Source of the DNA: MVRV01 sp964469905
GTDB taxonomy: Bacteria; Desulfobacterota; Syntrophia; Syntrophales; Smithellaceae
Reading direction: 5' to 3'
DNA: 64,000 nt
Assembly: GCA_964469905.1 (NCBI GenBank)
Contig: CAYXZW010000005.1
Span: forward strand, 1-64,000
This document shows positions 1-8,057 of this stretch, one piece after another (positions within the stretch are counted from its first letter, which is position 1; each line of letters starts with the position of its first letter). The position numbers were made by a program, and so were the translations under genes. The notes beneath the pieces are model-generated. The model was not told where the DNA came from. It worked only from the letters and a program-made list of their open reading frames with translations, and did no database searches.

Positions 1-200
1 CATTACATGCTTTGGGCTTTTTAGTGATCTTCGCTTTCTTCTTCGTCCATCTGTATCTGGGCACCATCGGCAACCCCGGTACCGTTCAGGCGATGATCAG
101 CGGCTGGGTAACTCGTAACTGGCTCAAAAAGCAGCATCCCAAATGGCTCAAGGAAATGGAACACGAGGGAACCCTGATAGTCTCCGACGGGAAAAAGTAA
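1..200 (+). CDS. Formate dehydrogenase cytochrome b subunit, 3' end only (partial)
   Basis: This is the C-terminal 65 residues of a membrane-bound formate dehydrogenase gamma subunit (FdnI type); the gene begins before the window. The reading frame enters at base 3 and stops at 198-200. It contains the last membrane segment (LGFLVIFAFFFVHLYLG) and the cytoplasmic tail ending in DGKK. It matches the end of the complete copy (14869-15068) over all 200 bases with nine substitutions, eight of them silent and one changing Ser to Phe. A second fdnGHI-type operon therefore probably lies just upstream of the window. The FdnI family carries two b-type hemes and passes electrons from the FeS subunit to quinone. 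Confidence 0.9.
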   Translation, partial: LHALGFLVIFAFFFVHLYLGTIGNPGTVQAMISGWVTRNWLKKQHPKWLKEMEHEGTLIVSDGKK

Positions 201-234
201 TTGATTTTTTAGATACAGAAACATAGCATTGGCA

Positions 235-269
235 AAAGCGGCGTTCATCAAAGCGGTGTACGCCGCTTT
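235..269 (+). terminator. Hairpin after the partial FDH gamma gene
   Basis: A perfect 10-bp inverted repeat (AAAGCGGCGT at 235-244, ACGCCGCTTT at 260-269) encloses a 15-base loop. It lies 35 bases after the stop codon. The T-run is weak, so it may be a poor terminator or an RNA-stabilising hairpin. Confidence 0.5.
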
Positions 270-402
270 CTGCTGAATCAACCACCGCGCAGCAGGCTGT
301 TGAGGTATGAAATGAACGTCATTATATCGCGAGCCCACTGCGGAGAATTAACGCTCGTCCCGCGTGAGCGGGATTACAGTTGTCACAGGAAGGTATATAT
401 TT

Positions 403-1287
403 ATGATGTCCAAAAGTCAGGAATCATCCGTTATGGATCAAATTATTGAACGTGCCATCGAACAAAATCCACACTCCAGGGAACTATTAAAAGCTTTCGG
501 GCCGGTTATCAGCAAACAAAGACAACTGTCGGCCTCTATTGTTTTACCAAAATTGGATTATTCATCCGTGAACAAAGAAAAGCTCTCTGCTGGCGTTCCG
601 GTCAGCCAGCAGATCAACTTGTTTTCACCTTCCGACCCGCTGGCGAAAATTGCTTTATCTCTTTCGGCAGCAGTGCAAGAAGGTATGCCCGCATTAGCCG
701 GCGATTTCGATCGTCTGTCTGACCTTATTTCTCAGGGCAAGCTGCGTCTCGCTGATTATTTTGAGGTGCATGCGGGGAATGAAAACAAAACAACCAATAG
801 CTGGATTAAAGATCTGAAAATATCTCCGTCCAACGCTTCATTTTTAATGAGTTTAATTGCCCGTGTACTATTGCAGAAGCGGGCAAACGAAATAGCCGAA
901 GCGCTGGGCGAGTTTGCCTGGGAAAAAGGCTATTGTCCGGTCTGCGGCGAGTTTCCCTCAGTTGCTTTGATTGAGGAAGAAGGCGGCAAGCGGTTTTTAC
1001 ATTGCAGTTCATGCGGTCATGCCTGGCGTTTTACACGGGTGCTCTGCCCATACTGTGACAATGAAGCCCAACAGGGGATGGATTATTTTTACAATGAAAA
1101 CAAGACGCAGGAGTCGGCCTTTGTCTGTGAAAAATGCAAAAAATATCTGGTCACACTTTACCGCGCCGGCCATCTGCACGACCGTGACATGGATATTTCC
1201 GCAATCAGCCTGGTTCATCTGGATATGATTATGCAGGAAAAAGGCTACGCGCCGATGACCATTTGTCTCTGGAATATTTTTGCCTGA
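403..1287 (+). CDS. fdhE: Formate dehydrogenase accessory protein FdhE
   Basis: FdhE is a cytoplasmic rubredoxin-like factor needed to mature respiratory formate dehydrogenases; it binds iron and interacts with the catalytic subunit. The 294-residue protein has the family's four CxxC pairs: C178/C181 (CPVC), C201/C204 (CSSC), C215/C218 (CPYC) and C242/C245 (CEKC). The ATG at 403 is chosen because AGGAAGG lies 9 bases upstream; a GTG at 364 in the same frame has no ribosome binding site. It lies between an FDH gamma subunit and an FDH catalytic gene, as expected for a maturation factor. Confidence 0.92.
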   Translation: MMSKSQESSVMDQIIERAIEQNPHSRELLKAFGPVISKQRQLSASIVLPKLDYSSVNKEKLSAGVPVSQQINLFSPSDPLAKIALSLSAAVQEGMPALAGDFDRLSDLISQGKLRLADYFEVHAGNENKTTNSWIKDLKISPSNASFLMSLIARVLLQKRANEIAEALGEFAWEKGYCPVCGEFPSVALIEEEGGKRFLHCSSCGHAWRFTRVLCPYCDNEAQQGMDYFYNENKTQESAFVCEKCKKYLVTLYRAGHLHDRDMDISAISLVHLDMIMQEKGYAPMTICLWNIFA

Positions 1288-1318
1288 AGCAATTGATTAA
1301 TATCTTCTTGAATTTTTC

Positions 1319-1345
1319 CTCCGGGATTTTTCCGGAGATGAATTT
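1319..1345 (+). terminator. Weak hairpin terminator after fdhE
   Basis: CTCCGG (1319-1324) pairs with CCGGAG (1332-1337) and is followed by a short T-run (AATTTTTAG). The stem is only 6 bp, so termination is plausible but may be partial. Confidence 0.45.
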
Positions 1346-1365
1346 TTAGATAAACATTTTTTCAG

Positions 1366-1397
1366 TATTGACATTTCGACGGTCAATATTGTATTAA
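1366..1397 (+). promoter_or_regulatory. Candidate promoter with inverted repeat upstream of fdhA
   Basis: TTGACA at 1368-1373 is followed after 17-18 bases by GTATTA/TATTAA (1391-1397), a possible -35/-10 pair. The -35 box lies in the left arm of a 7-bp inverted repeat, TATTGAC (1366-1372) and GTCAATA (1382-1388), so a repressor could bind here. Confidence 0.4.
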
Positions 1398-1409
1398 CGC
1401 TTCAATTAA

Positions 1410-1429
1410 TTATGCCATTTATGACATAT
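1410..1429 (+). promoter_or_regulatory. Palindromic operator candidate shared by both FDH genes
   Basis: The site reads TTATGCCA-N4-TGACATAT. It is the same imperfect palindrome as TTATGTCA-N4-TGACATAA at 10255-10274 upstream of fdnG. Both copies are followed by a similar trailer (TATCGGT here, AACCGAT there). Recurrence at two related genes suggests a common regulator, which is not identified. Confidence 0.55.
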
Positions 1430-1467
1430 ATCGGTTTTTTTCTAACTGATTTACAGGAGAAATGAGC

Positions 1468-4170
1468 ATGGACAACACATTTATTTTAAACTCGAAAGAG
1501 ACCGGATTTAAACCAGGACAAATGATTCTGGAAGCAGCACGCAACGGCGGAATTGAAATTCCTACTCTTTGCTACCTGAAGGGTGCGGCGCCGTCCGGCG
1601 CGTGCCGGATCTGTCTGGTCGAGGTTAAAGGCGCACGATCGCTGATGGCGGCATGTTCCACACCGGTATCGCCGGGTATGGAAGTGTTTACCGACACTGA
1701 TCTTGTCCATCGTGCCAGAAAAATGAATGTTGAGTTGCTCCTAGCCGCTGGCAAGCATAACTGCCTGCTGTGCGAAGCCAACGGCAATTGCCGCCTGCAG
1801 GATCTGGCCTATTTCTATAAAATCACTCAACTGCGATTTAAAGAAAAGGATGAAAAGGATATTTATCCGACGGAGGATCAAAATCCCTTTATCGTCCGCG
1901 ATTTCAGCCGTTGCATTCTCTGCGGACGTTGTGTGCAGGCCTGTAATGAACTGGTTGTCAACCGGGCAATCTCCCAGGGCTATCGCGGTGCGAAAAGCAA
2001 AATTGTCACCGGCGGCGATAATCCCTATGATGAAAGCGAATGCGTTTTCTGCGGCCAGTGCGTGGAAGTCTGTCCGGTCGGTGCGCTGACGGAAAAGAAA
2101 GCTAAAGGCCTGGGCCGCCCCTGGGAAACAAAGAAAATCCGCACCACCTGCCCCTACTGCGGCGTTGGTTGCCAACAGTGGCTGCATGTCCATGACGGCA
2201 AAATTGTCAAAGTCACCGCTGTCGAAGACGCCCAGCCCAATCAGGGCCGTTTGTGCGTGAAAGGCCGTTTCGCCTACGACTTTATTTATTCCGCAGAAAG
2301 GCTTAAAACACCGCTGATTCGTGAGGCCAATGGAGAGTTCCGCGAGGCCTCCTGGGATGAAGCCCTCAATCTGGTCGCCAAAAAATTCAAAGAGATTATT
2401 AAAAAAGACGGCCCGGACGCCATTGCCGGTGTCAGCTGCGCCCGCAGCATCAACGAAGATTCCTATCAAATGCAGAAACTTTTCCGCGCGGCGATCGGGA
2501 CGAACAACATCGATCACTGCGCCCGTACCTGACACGCTCCCACTGTCGCGGGTCTCGCGACCTCATTCGGGTCCGGTGCAATGACCAATTCTTTTGCTGA
2601 TTTTATGAAGGCCAAGATGATCCTGGTCATCGGTTCCAATATGACCGAAGCGCATCCGGTTGCGGCAACATTTGTGAAAGACGCAGCCGTTGGCGGCGCC
2701 CAGTTGATCGTTGTCGATCCTAGACGTACTGATCTTGTTGATTTTGCTCAGCTTCATGTGCAAATTCAAGTCGGCTCCGATGTGGCTCTGATCAATGGCG
2801 TCATGAATGTCCTCATCAGCGAAAATCTTTATGATAAAAATTATGTGGACTCCTGCACTGTCGGTTTTGAAGACCTCAAAAAGAAAGTGCTGGAATATCC
2901 GCCCGAGCGGGCCGCACAAATCAGCGGCGTTTCCGCCGATACTATTCGTGATCTGGCCCGGAGGCTGGCCGCAGTTAAACCGGCAATGCTAATGTACACC
3001 TTGGGTATCACCGAACATATCTGTGGCGTAAACAACGTCATGTCCTGCGCCAATCTCCAGATGCTTTTGGGCAACGTCGGGTTTGAGTGCGGCGGCGTCA
3101 ACCCGCTGCGCGGCCAGAACAACGTACAGGGAGCCTGCGATATGGGCGCGCTGCCCAATGTTTTCCCTAGCTATCAAAAGGTTGACAACCCGCAGGCACA
3201 AGAGAAATTCATGAAGGCCTGGAAAGTCAAATCGCTTCCCGAAAAGCCCGGCCTGATGATGCCTACAATGATGGAAGGTTTGACCACCGGAAAAATTAAA
3301 GCATTTTATGTCTTCGGTGAAAATCTGGCCAATACCGAGCCGGATATTCACCATGTCGAACATTGTCTGGAATCGGCGGAATTTCTGGTCTGTCAGGATA
3401 TATTCCCGACGGAAACAACGCGTTTTGCGCACGTCATCCTGCCGGCGGCCGCCTGGAGCGAAAATGACGGCACCTTTACCAGTTCGGAGCGGCGCGTCAA
3501 CCGCGTACGCACGGTAAGTCAACCGCCGGGCGAGGCTAAACCCAACTGGTGGATATTCAAAGAACTAGCCAAAAGAATGGGACACAAATGGAAGTCCAAC
3601 AGCGCGCAGGAAATTTGGGATAACGAAGTATCTTTGCTCGCGCCGTCGCTGGCCGGAATAAAATATGCCCGACTGGAAAATGACGGACTCCAGTGGCCAG
3701 CTCCCAGTGAAGATCATCCCGGCACCGCTACTCTGCATAAGGATGGTTGCTTTACCTGTGGTTTGGGTGTGCTCAAACCCATCGACTGGATACCACCTGC
3801 GGAAGTTCCCGATCAAGAATATCCGCTGGTACTTTCCACCGGCCGTCGTCTGTACCATTACCACACCCGGACACAGACGGGACGTTGCCAGGGCATCAAT
3901 GATTTGCTCGGCGAAGAGACAGCCGACATCTCCGCAGCCGATGCCGAGTCCAAAGGCATTGCCGACGGAGAGATGATTTCCGTGAAATCCCGGCGGGGCG
4001 AGGTCACAGTCAAGGCTCGTGTAACCTCGCAGGTACCGCAGGGACTGGTCTGGATGGCCTTCCATTTCCGGGAAACCTGCGCCAATTGGCTCACCAATCC
4101 GGTCTATGACCCGATTACCCAGACAGCGGAATACAAAGCTTGCGCCGTGAGGATTGAGAAACTTAGATAG
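1468..4170 (+). CDS. fdhA: Formate dehydrogenase catalytic subunit, selenoprotein, with N-terminal ferredoxin domains
   Basis: This enzyme interconverts formate and CO2 at a Mo/W-bis-pterin site. The 900-residue frame is open from 1468 to 4170 if the TGA at 2530-2532 is read as selenocysteine (Sec355, context CART-U-HAPTV). In order it has a NuoG-like [2Fe-2S] domain (CYLKGAAPSGACRIC), a His/Cys cluster (HNCLLCEANGNC), two [4Fe-4S] ferredoxin motifs (CILCGRC, CVFCGQC), the CPYCGVGC cluster, and the molybdopterin and dinucleotide-binding domains. No signal peptide is seen, so it is probably cytoplasmic and may pair with NADH- or ferredoxin-linked partners not in this window. ATG 1468 sits 7-8 bases after AGGAGA; ATG 1462 is too close. 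Splitting it at the TGA would be an annotation error. Confidence 0.95.
2533..2570 (+). promoter_or_regulatory. SECIS element of fdhA
   Basis: Immediately after the UGA, GTCGCG (2545-2550) and CGCGAC (2556-2561) form a 6-bp stem with loop GGTCT. The loop starts 18 bases after the UGA. GGUCU in a short apical loop is the SelB-binding signature of the E. coli fdhF SECIS. Confidence 0.85.
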
Positions 4171-4180
4171 AAGAGATCAA

Positions 4181-4211
4181 AACATCCCGCGAAAATAGCG
4201 GGATGTTTTTT
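4181..4211 (+). terminator. Rho-independent terminator after fdhA
   Basis: A perfect 10-bp stem, AACATCCCGC (4181-4190) and GCGGGATGTT (4198-4207), with a 7-base loop is followed by a T-run. Confidence 0.9.
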
Positions 4212-4268
4212 GCAAACTTATATGCTATTAATAACACACAGAAAAACATTTAAAGCAAGATAGCAACT

Positions 4269-5015
4269 ATGAAAAATTACCGGATTGTTATTGCGCTTAT
4301 TCTGATTACCCTACTGAGTCCCTTTTCCGCCTTGGCCCAAGGAAAAATTTCCGTGGCGGTAGCGGCAAACTATATTTCCGCCTTCAAAGAAATCGCAGTT
4401 GATTTTGAAGCGAAAACTAAGATTAAAGTTGAGGGTACTTTTTCTTCAACGGGTAATTTTTACAGCCAGATAATCAACGGAGCGCCTTACGATTTATTTC
4501 TATCCGCTGATGAGGCAAGGCCGGCCAAGCTTAGCAAGGATGGAGTGGCGGATGCGCCTTTTATTTACGCCAAAGGACAGGTGATTTTATGGTCGGCCAA
4601 TAAAAATTTCTGCAAAGCAGCAACCTGGCAGGACGCTTTGAAAAATAACCAGATCAGAAAGGTTGCCATAGCCAATCCGCTGACCGCTCCCTACGGAGCC
4701 GCTGCTAAAGAAGCGCTGCAAAAAGCCGGATTATGGGATGTTCTGCAAAGCAAACTGGTTAACGCCCAGGACATTGCTCAGTCTTTTCAATATGCGACCA
4801 CGTCGGCGGTTGATGCCGGATTCTGCGCGATGTCGGCCACTGTGAGTACTGAAGGCAAAAAAGGCTGTTTTTTCGTTATCAATGAAGCGCCGGAAATTAT
4901 TCAGTCTGCCTGTGTTTTAAAAAGAACAACAAACCGCGCCGCTGTGGAGAAGTTCGTGGAATATCTAAGCTCTCCCGCCGCAAAAGAAATAAAAATTAAG
5001 TACGGTTATCATTAA
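4269..5015 (+). CDS. modA: Molybdate/tungstate ABC transporter, periplasmic binding protein
   Basis: ModA captures molybdate or tungstate in the periplasm. The 248-residue product begins with a signal peptide (hydrophobic residues 5-20, cleavage after ALAQ). The mature part opens with the family pattern ISVAVAANYISAFKEIA, then FSSTGNFYSQIINGAPYDLFLSAD and ANPLTAPYGAAAKEAL. It is directly followed by modB, whose ATG abuts this stop codon. The ribosome binding site is poor. The operon sits among metal-dependent formate dehydrogenases, which explains the need for oxyanion uptake. Mo versus W specificity cannot be read from the sequence. Confidence 0.95.
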   Translation: MKNYRIVIALILITLLSPFSALAQGKISVAVAANYISAFKEIAVDFEAKTKIKVEGTFSSTGNFYSQIINGAPYDLFLSADEARPAKLSKDGVADAPFIYAKGQVILWSANKNFCKAATWQDALKNNQIRKVAIANPLTAPYGAAAKEALQKAGLWDVLQSKLVNAQDIAQSFQYATTSAVDAGFCAMSATVSTEGKKGCFFVINEAPEIIQSACVLKRTTNRAAVEKFVEYLSSPAAKEIKIKYGYH

Positions 5016-5675
5016 ATGGATTATCTCGCGCTTTATGTCACGTTAAAACTTGCTTTCGTCACGACCATCTTTCTGATGGTGATTGCAGCTCCTATTGCTT
5101 ATCTGCTGGCCTACACCAGTTTCCCTGGAAAGTCGCTGCTGGAGGCATTGATCTATCTGCCGATGGCTTTACCTCCCACTGTGATCGGATTTTATCTGAT
5201 TATTCTTATGGGGCCGAAAGGTTTTGTCGGTCAGGCCTGGGAAACAATCACGGGAGGATCGCTGCTTTTCACCTTCCTGGGAATCACTATCGCTTCGATT
5301 ATTTACTCTATTCCCTTTGCTGTCCAGCCGATGAAAGCGGCTTTCCAGAAAATCGACAAGCGCCTTCTGGATGCCGCTTATGTCCTTGGTTTGTCCAAAA
5401 AAGCGGTATTTTTACGGGTAATAATTCCCAATTCTCTCGGCGGCATTGCCGCCGCCGCTATTTTAGTTTTTCTGCACAGTATCGGAGCATTCGGAGTTCT
5501 CTTGATGGTCGGCGGGAGTATTCCCGGAGAAACCAAGGTTGCCTCCATCGCCATCTACGAAGCAGTGGAAACCATGAATTATTCGGCCGCAGGCCTGATC
5601 GCGCTCAGCTTCATTCCGGTTAGTTACGCCTTTTTAATATTGATTAATAAACTCAACGAGGATTCCCGCCCATGA
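5016..5675 (+). CDS. modB: Molybdate ABC transporter permease
   Basis: ModB forms the membrane channel of the molybdate importer. The 219-residue protein is almost entirely hydrophobic with about five membrane segments. It carries the inner-membrane component signature around residues 120-145 (LLDAAYVLGLSKKAVFLRVIIP), the loop that contacts the ATPase. Its ATG follows the modA stop without a gap, and its own stop overlaps the modC start by four bases (ATGA), so the three genes are translationally coupled. Confidence 0.95.
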   Translation: MDYLALYVTLKLAFVTTIFLMVIAAPIAYLLAYTSFPGKSLLEALIYLPMALPPTVIGFYLIILMGPKGFVGQAWETITGGSLLFTFLGITIASIIYSIPFAVQPMKAAFQKIDKRLLDAAYVLGLSKKAVFLRVIIPNSLGGIAAAAILVFLHSIGAFGVLLMVGGSIPGETKVASIAIYEAVETMNYSAAGLIALSFIPVSYAFLILINKLNEDSRP

Positions 5676-6385
5676 CCATCTCCGCTTCTCTCAAGAAAAG
5701 ATTGCAATACTTTGATCTGGATATATCGTTTACCTGCGCGACGGAAAGCATGATGGTGATGATCGGTCCCTCCGGCGGCGGCAAAACAACCATCATCCGC
5801 ATGCTGGCGGGGCTGACAACACCGGATGAAGGCCGGGTTACCTTTGGCGATGAAGTGTGGTTTGATTCTGCAGACCGCATTAATATTGCACCGCAGAAAC
5901 GCCGTTTGGGTTATGTTTTTCAGGATTATACGCTTTTCCCTCATCTCAACCTTTATGAAAACGCCGCGTTTGCCGCAACAGACAAAAAAGAAGTCGATGA
6001 CCTCTTTGACCTGTTCAAAATTAGTCATTTGCGAAAACGCAAACCTCACATGGTTTCCGGCGGCGAGCGCCAGCGCTGCGCGCTTTGCCAGGCGCTGGCC
6101 AGGCACCCCCGGCTGCTGTTGCTGGATGAACCGTTTTCCGCCCTTGATGTAATCACACGCCGCGGCTTGCGCGAAGAAATCAAGAACCTGAAAGGCACGC
6201 TTTCTTGCCCCATTGTTTATGTGACGCATGATATTACGGAGGCCTTATATCTGGCTGATGAAATTATGCCTGTCGTTGACGGTAAAAATGACGACCAGTG
6301 GATGCAGCGGAGCATTACCCGCGAGCCGGCGGCGGGAGGCTCTGCACGCGCAGCGCGTGAACCACGCCTGGCATTAGCATATTAG
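5672..6385 (+). CDS. modC: Molybdate ABC transporter ATPase, short form
   Basis: ModC hydrolyses ATP to drive ModB. Walker A (GPSGGGKTT, about residues 31-39), the Q-loop (YVFQDYTLFP), the signature VSGGERQR, Walker B (LLLLDEPFSAL) and the switch His (VTHD) are all present. At 237 residues it lacks the C-terminal molybdate-binding Mop/TOBE domain of classical ModC (about 350 residues). The last 30 or so residues (from WMQRSITREP to LALAY) are rich in Ala and Arg and do not resemble the family, so the original end may have been lost by mutation just before a repeat element. Confidence 0.92.
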   Translation: MTISASLKKRLQYFDLDISFTCATESMMVMIGPSGGGKTTIIRMLAGLTTPDEGRVTFGDEVWFDSADRINIAPQKRRLGYVFQDYTLFPHLNLYENAAFAATDKKEVDDLFDLFKISHLRKRKPHMVSGGERQRCALCQALARHPRLLLLDEPFSALDVITRRGLREEIKNLKGTLSCPIVYVTHDITEALYLADEIMPVVDGKNDDQWMQRSITREPAAGGSARAAREPRLALAY

Positions 6386-6444
6386 GTTACCATTTTCGCC
6401 TTAGGCGATGGCGATTAAAGTTGTCTGATTGAAACCGATTATTT

Positions 6445-6568
6445 TGTCATACCGGACTCGATCCGGCATCAAGAAATACTAGGGCATGTACAACTTGCCA
6501 TAAGGAAGTCCAAACAAGCGTTTCTGTTTTGTTAGTTACTGGATTCCGGCTCGATGGCCGGAATGACA
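6445..6568. repeat. Inverted-repeat-flanked element of the TGTCATTCCGG family
   Basis: The left end reads TGTCATACCGG-ACTCGATCCGG and the right end reads GGATTCCGGC-TCGATGGCCGGAATGACA, its imperfect inverse, 124 bases overall. A related element is at 54077-54297. Such elements (TGTCATTCC...GGAATCCAG type) are common dispersed, non-coding palindromes in Proteobacteria. It fills most of the 267-base gap between modC and the FmdE gene. Confidence 0.7.
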
Positions 6569-6652
6569 CGACGTTGTGAAGCAATCAGCTTCTCGCCTCA
6601 CAATAAGATTTGAAGCATTTCCGAAAGAAAAACTTAAGGAGTTAAATATTTT

Positions 6653-7237
6653 ATGAACATCTGTACCTATTCCTATGAAGAGTATCTCCATCTGGTTAAA
6701 TCTTTTCACGGCAATCTTGCGCCAGGCCTGATTATCGGCGGTTTCATTGTCGATCTGGCGATGAAAAATCTTCCGGCAGGAGAATTTTTTGATGCAATCT
6801 GCGAAACGCCGGTTTGTCTTCCCGACGCCGTCCAGATTTTAACCCCGTGCACCATCGGCAACGGTTGGCTCTCCATTATTCCTTTCGGCCGGTTTGCCGT
6901 CACCCTGTATGAAAAATACACAGGCCATGGCGTACGGGTTTATCTGGATACTCAAAAGCTGGATGCCTGGCCGGAAGTGCGGGACTGGTATCTGAAGAAG
7001 AAAAAAAAGAGCGAACAGAATCCTGATCTTCTCCTGGCGCAAATCAAGGAGGCAGGACACGGACTGCTGGGCATTCAACACTTACAGGTCGAACCGGAGA
7101 AAGTCCGCCGCAAGAAAATGGGTCCGTCAGGCATTTGTCCGGTCTGCGGTGAGGCTTATCCCTCACGCGACGGTGATGCCTGCCGCAATTGCCAGGGAGA
7201 AACACCCTATCAGAACGTGGTTCCCATCTCTAAATGA
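6653..7237 (+). CDS. FmdE-family protein with C-terminal zinc ribbon
   Basis: The protein resembles subunit E of formylmethanofuran dehydrogenase, a family found in methanogens and in many bacteria that lack methanofuran and often linked to Mo/W enzymes. In 194 residues, the N-terminal part has the FmdE pattern FHGNLAPGLIIGGFIVDLAM, then ETPVCLPDAVQ, LTPCTIGNGW and GHGVRVYLD. The C-terminus has a CPVC...CRNC zinc-binding knuckle. AAGGAG lies 11 bases before the ATG. It overlaps the next gene by four bases (ATGA). A role in metal or pterin handling is inferred from position only. Confidence 0.85.
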   Translation: MNICTYSYEEYLHLVKSFHGNLAPGLIIGGFIVDLAMKNLPAGEFFDAICETPVCLPDAVQILTPCTIGNGWLSIIPFGRFAVTLYEKYTGHGVRVYLDTQKLDAWPEVRDWYLKKKKKSEQNPDLLLAQIKEAGHGLLGIQHLQVEPEKVRRKKMGPSGICPVCGEAYPSRDGDACRNCQGETPYQNVVPISK

Positions 7238-8001
7238 TAACTATGCTCAAACCAGGCGACATCCTGAAACGTCTTTATAAAAAAACCGAATCCTTGGCAA
7301 AAAAAAGGCGGGTCGCTGATCTGCGCGTGGGATTGAGTTATGTCGGGGTGAAACTGGATAATAATGAGACTGGTATAGCCGCAATCCTCCCGGACATTGC
7401 ATCCCGGGACCACAACTTTTTGCCGGACAGCAGCCGCTATGACGGTACTGATGTGTCCGATTTGTTGAAACATCTTATTGCCGGCAAAAACTCCCTACAT
7501 CTGGCCATCGGCCTAGCTACGGCCAACTCCCTCATTAAGTGCTCTGCCGACAGCACGGAAGACCGGGAGGCGACCACATTTTTGAATCTTCAGTCCGGCG
7601 AAAAAGTAGCCATGGTCGGACTATTCGCGCCGCTTACGGAACGAATCCGCGCCACCGGCGCCATGCTGACGGTGATCGAAAAAAATCCGGAACGTCTGGA
7701 ATTGCTCTCGGCGGCGGAAAAACAACAAGCACTCCGGGAATGCGACGTCGCAATCATCACCGCCACAACACTTCTGAACAACTCCTTTGAGGAAACAATC
7801 AGTTTCCTGGGTAAACCGCGCTCAGTCATTCTTATGGGACCATCTACGCCGCTTGCTCCAGACATTTTCCGGGATACACCGATTACACATCTGGGCGGTG
7901 CTGTCGTCGCCGATTCTGCACGGGCTATGCAGATTATTTCCGATGGCGGCGGAACGCCGGCGCTGCGTCCTTATCTGCGCTTTGTGAATCTGATATTGTG
8001 A
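7234..8001 (+). CDS. DUF364 (putative heavy-metal chelation) family protein
   Basis: The 255-residue product matches the DUF4213/DUF364 family, whose solved members were proposed to chelate metals; no reaction is established. An N-terminal part (VADLRVGLSYVGVKL) precedes a Rossmann-like C-terminal domain with GEKVAMVGLFAPL, TVIEKNPERLEL, CDVAIITATTLLNNSFEETI and VILMGPSTPLAPDIF. Start and stop overlap with the FmdE gene shows co-translation. Its place after modABC and FmdE supports a role in molybdenum or tungsten handling, which remains inference. Confidence 0.85.
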   Translation: MITMLKPGDILKRLYKKTESLAKKRRVADLRVGLSYVGVKLDNNETGIAAILPDIASRDHNFLPDSSRYDGTDVSDLLKHLIAGKNSLHLAIGLATANSLIKCSADSTEDREATTFLNLQSGEKVAMVGLFAPLTERIRATGAMLTVIEKNPERLELLSAAEKQQALRECDVAIITATTLLNNSFEETISFLGKPRSVILMGPSTPLAPDIFRDTPITHLGGAVVADSARAMQIISDGGGTPALRPYLRFVNLIL

Positions 8002-8057
8002 CCTTGTTTTTTATCATCGCTGGTAAATGCTGAATCCCCCATGGGCCTCGATTATCC

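Noticed and set aside
1741..2535. 264-codon open frame on the minus strand inside fdhA
   Set aside because: It is antisense to a certain selenoprotein gene, has no ribosome binding site and reads like a composition shadow rich in Ala, Phe and Asp.
2581..4170. Separate FDH gene starting at ATG 2581
   Set aside because: The frame joins without stop to the upstream part if the TGA is Sec, and a SECIS hairpin follows the TGA.
4212..4268. ModE operator before modA
   Set aside because: The AT-rich gap has no recognisable ModE palindrome.
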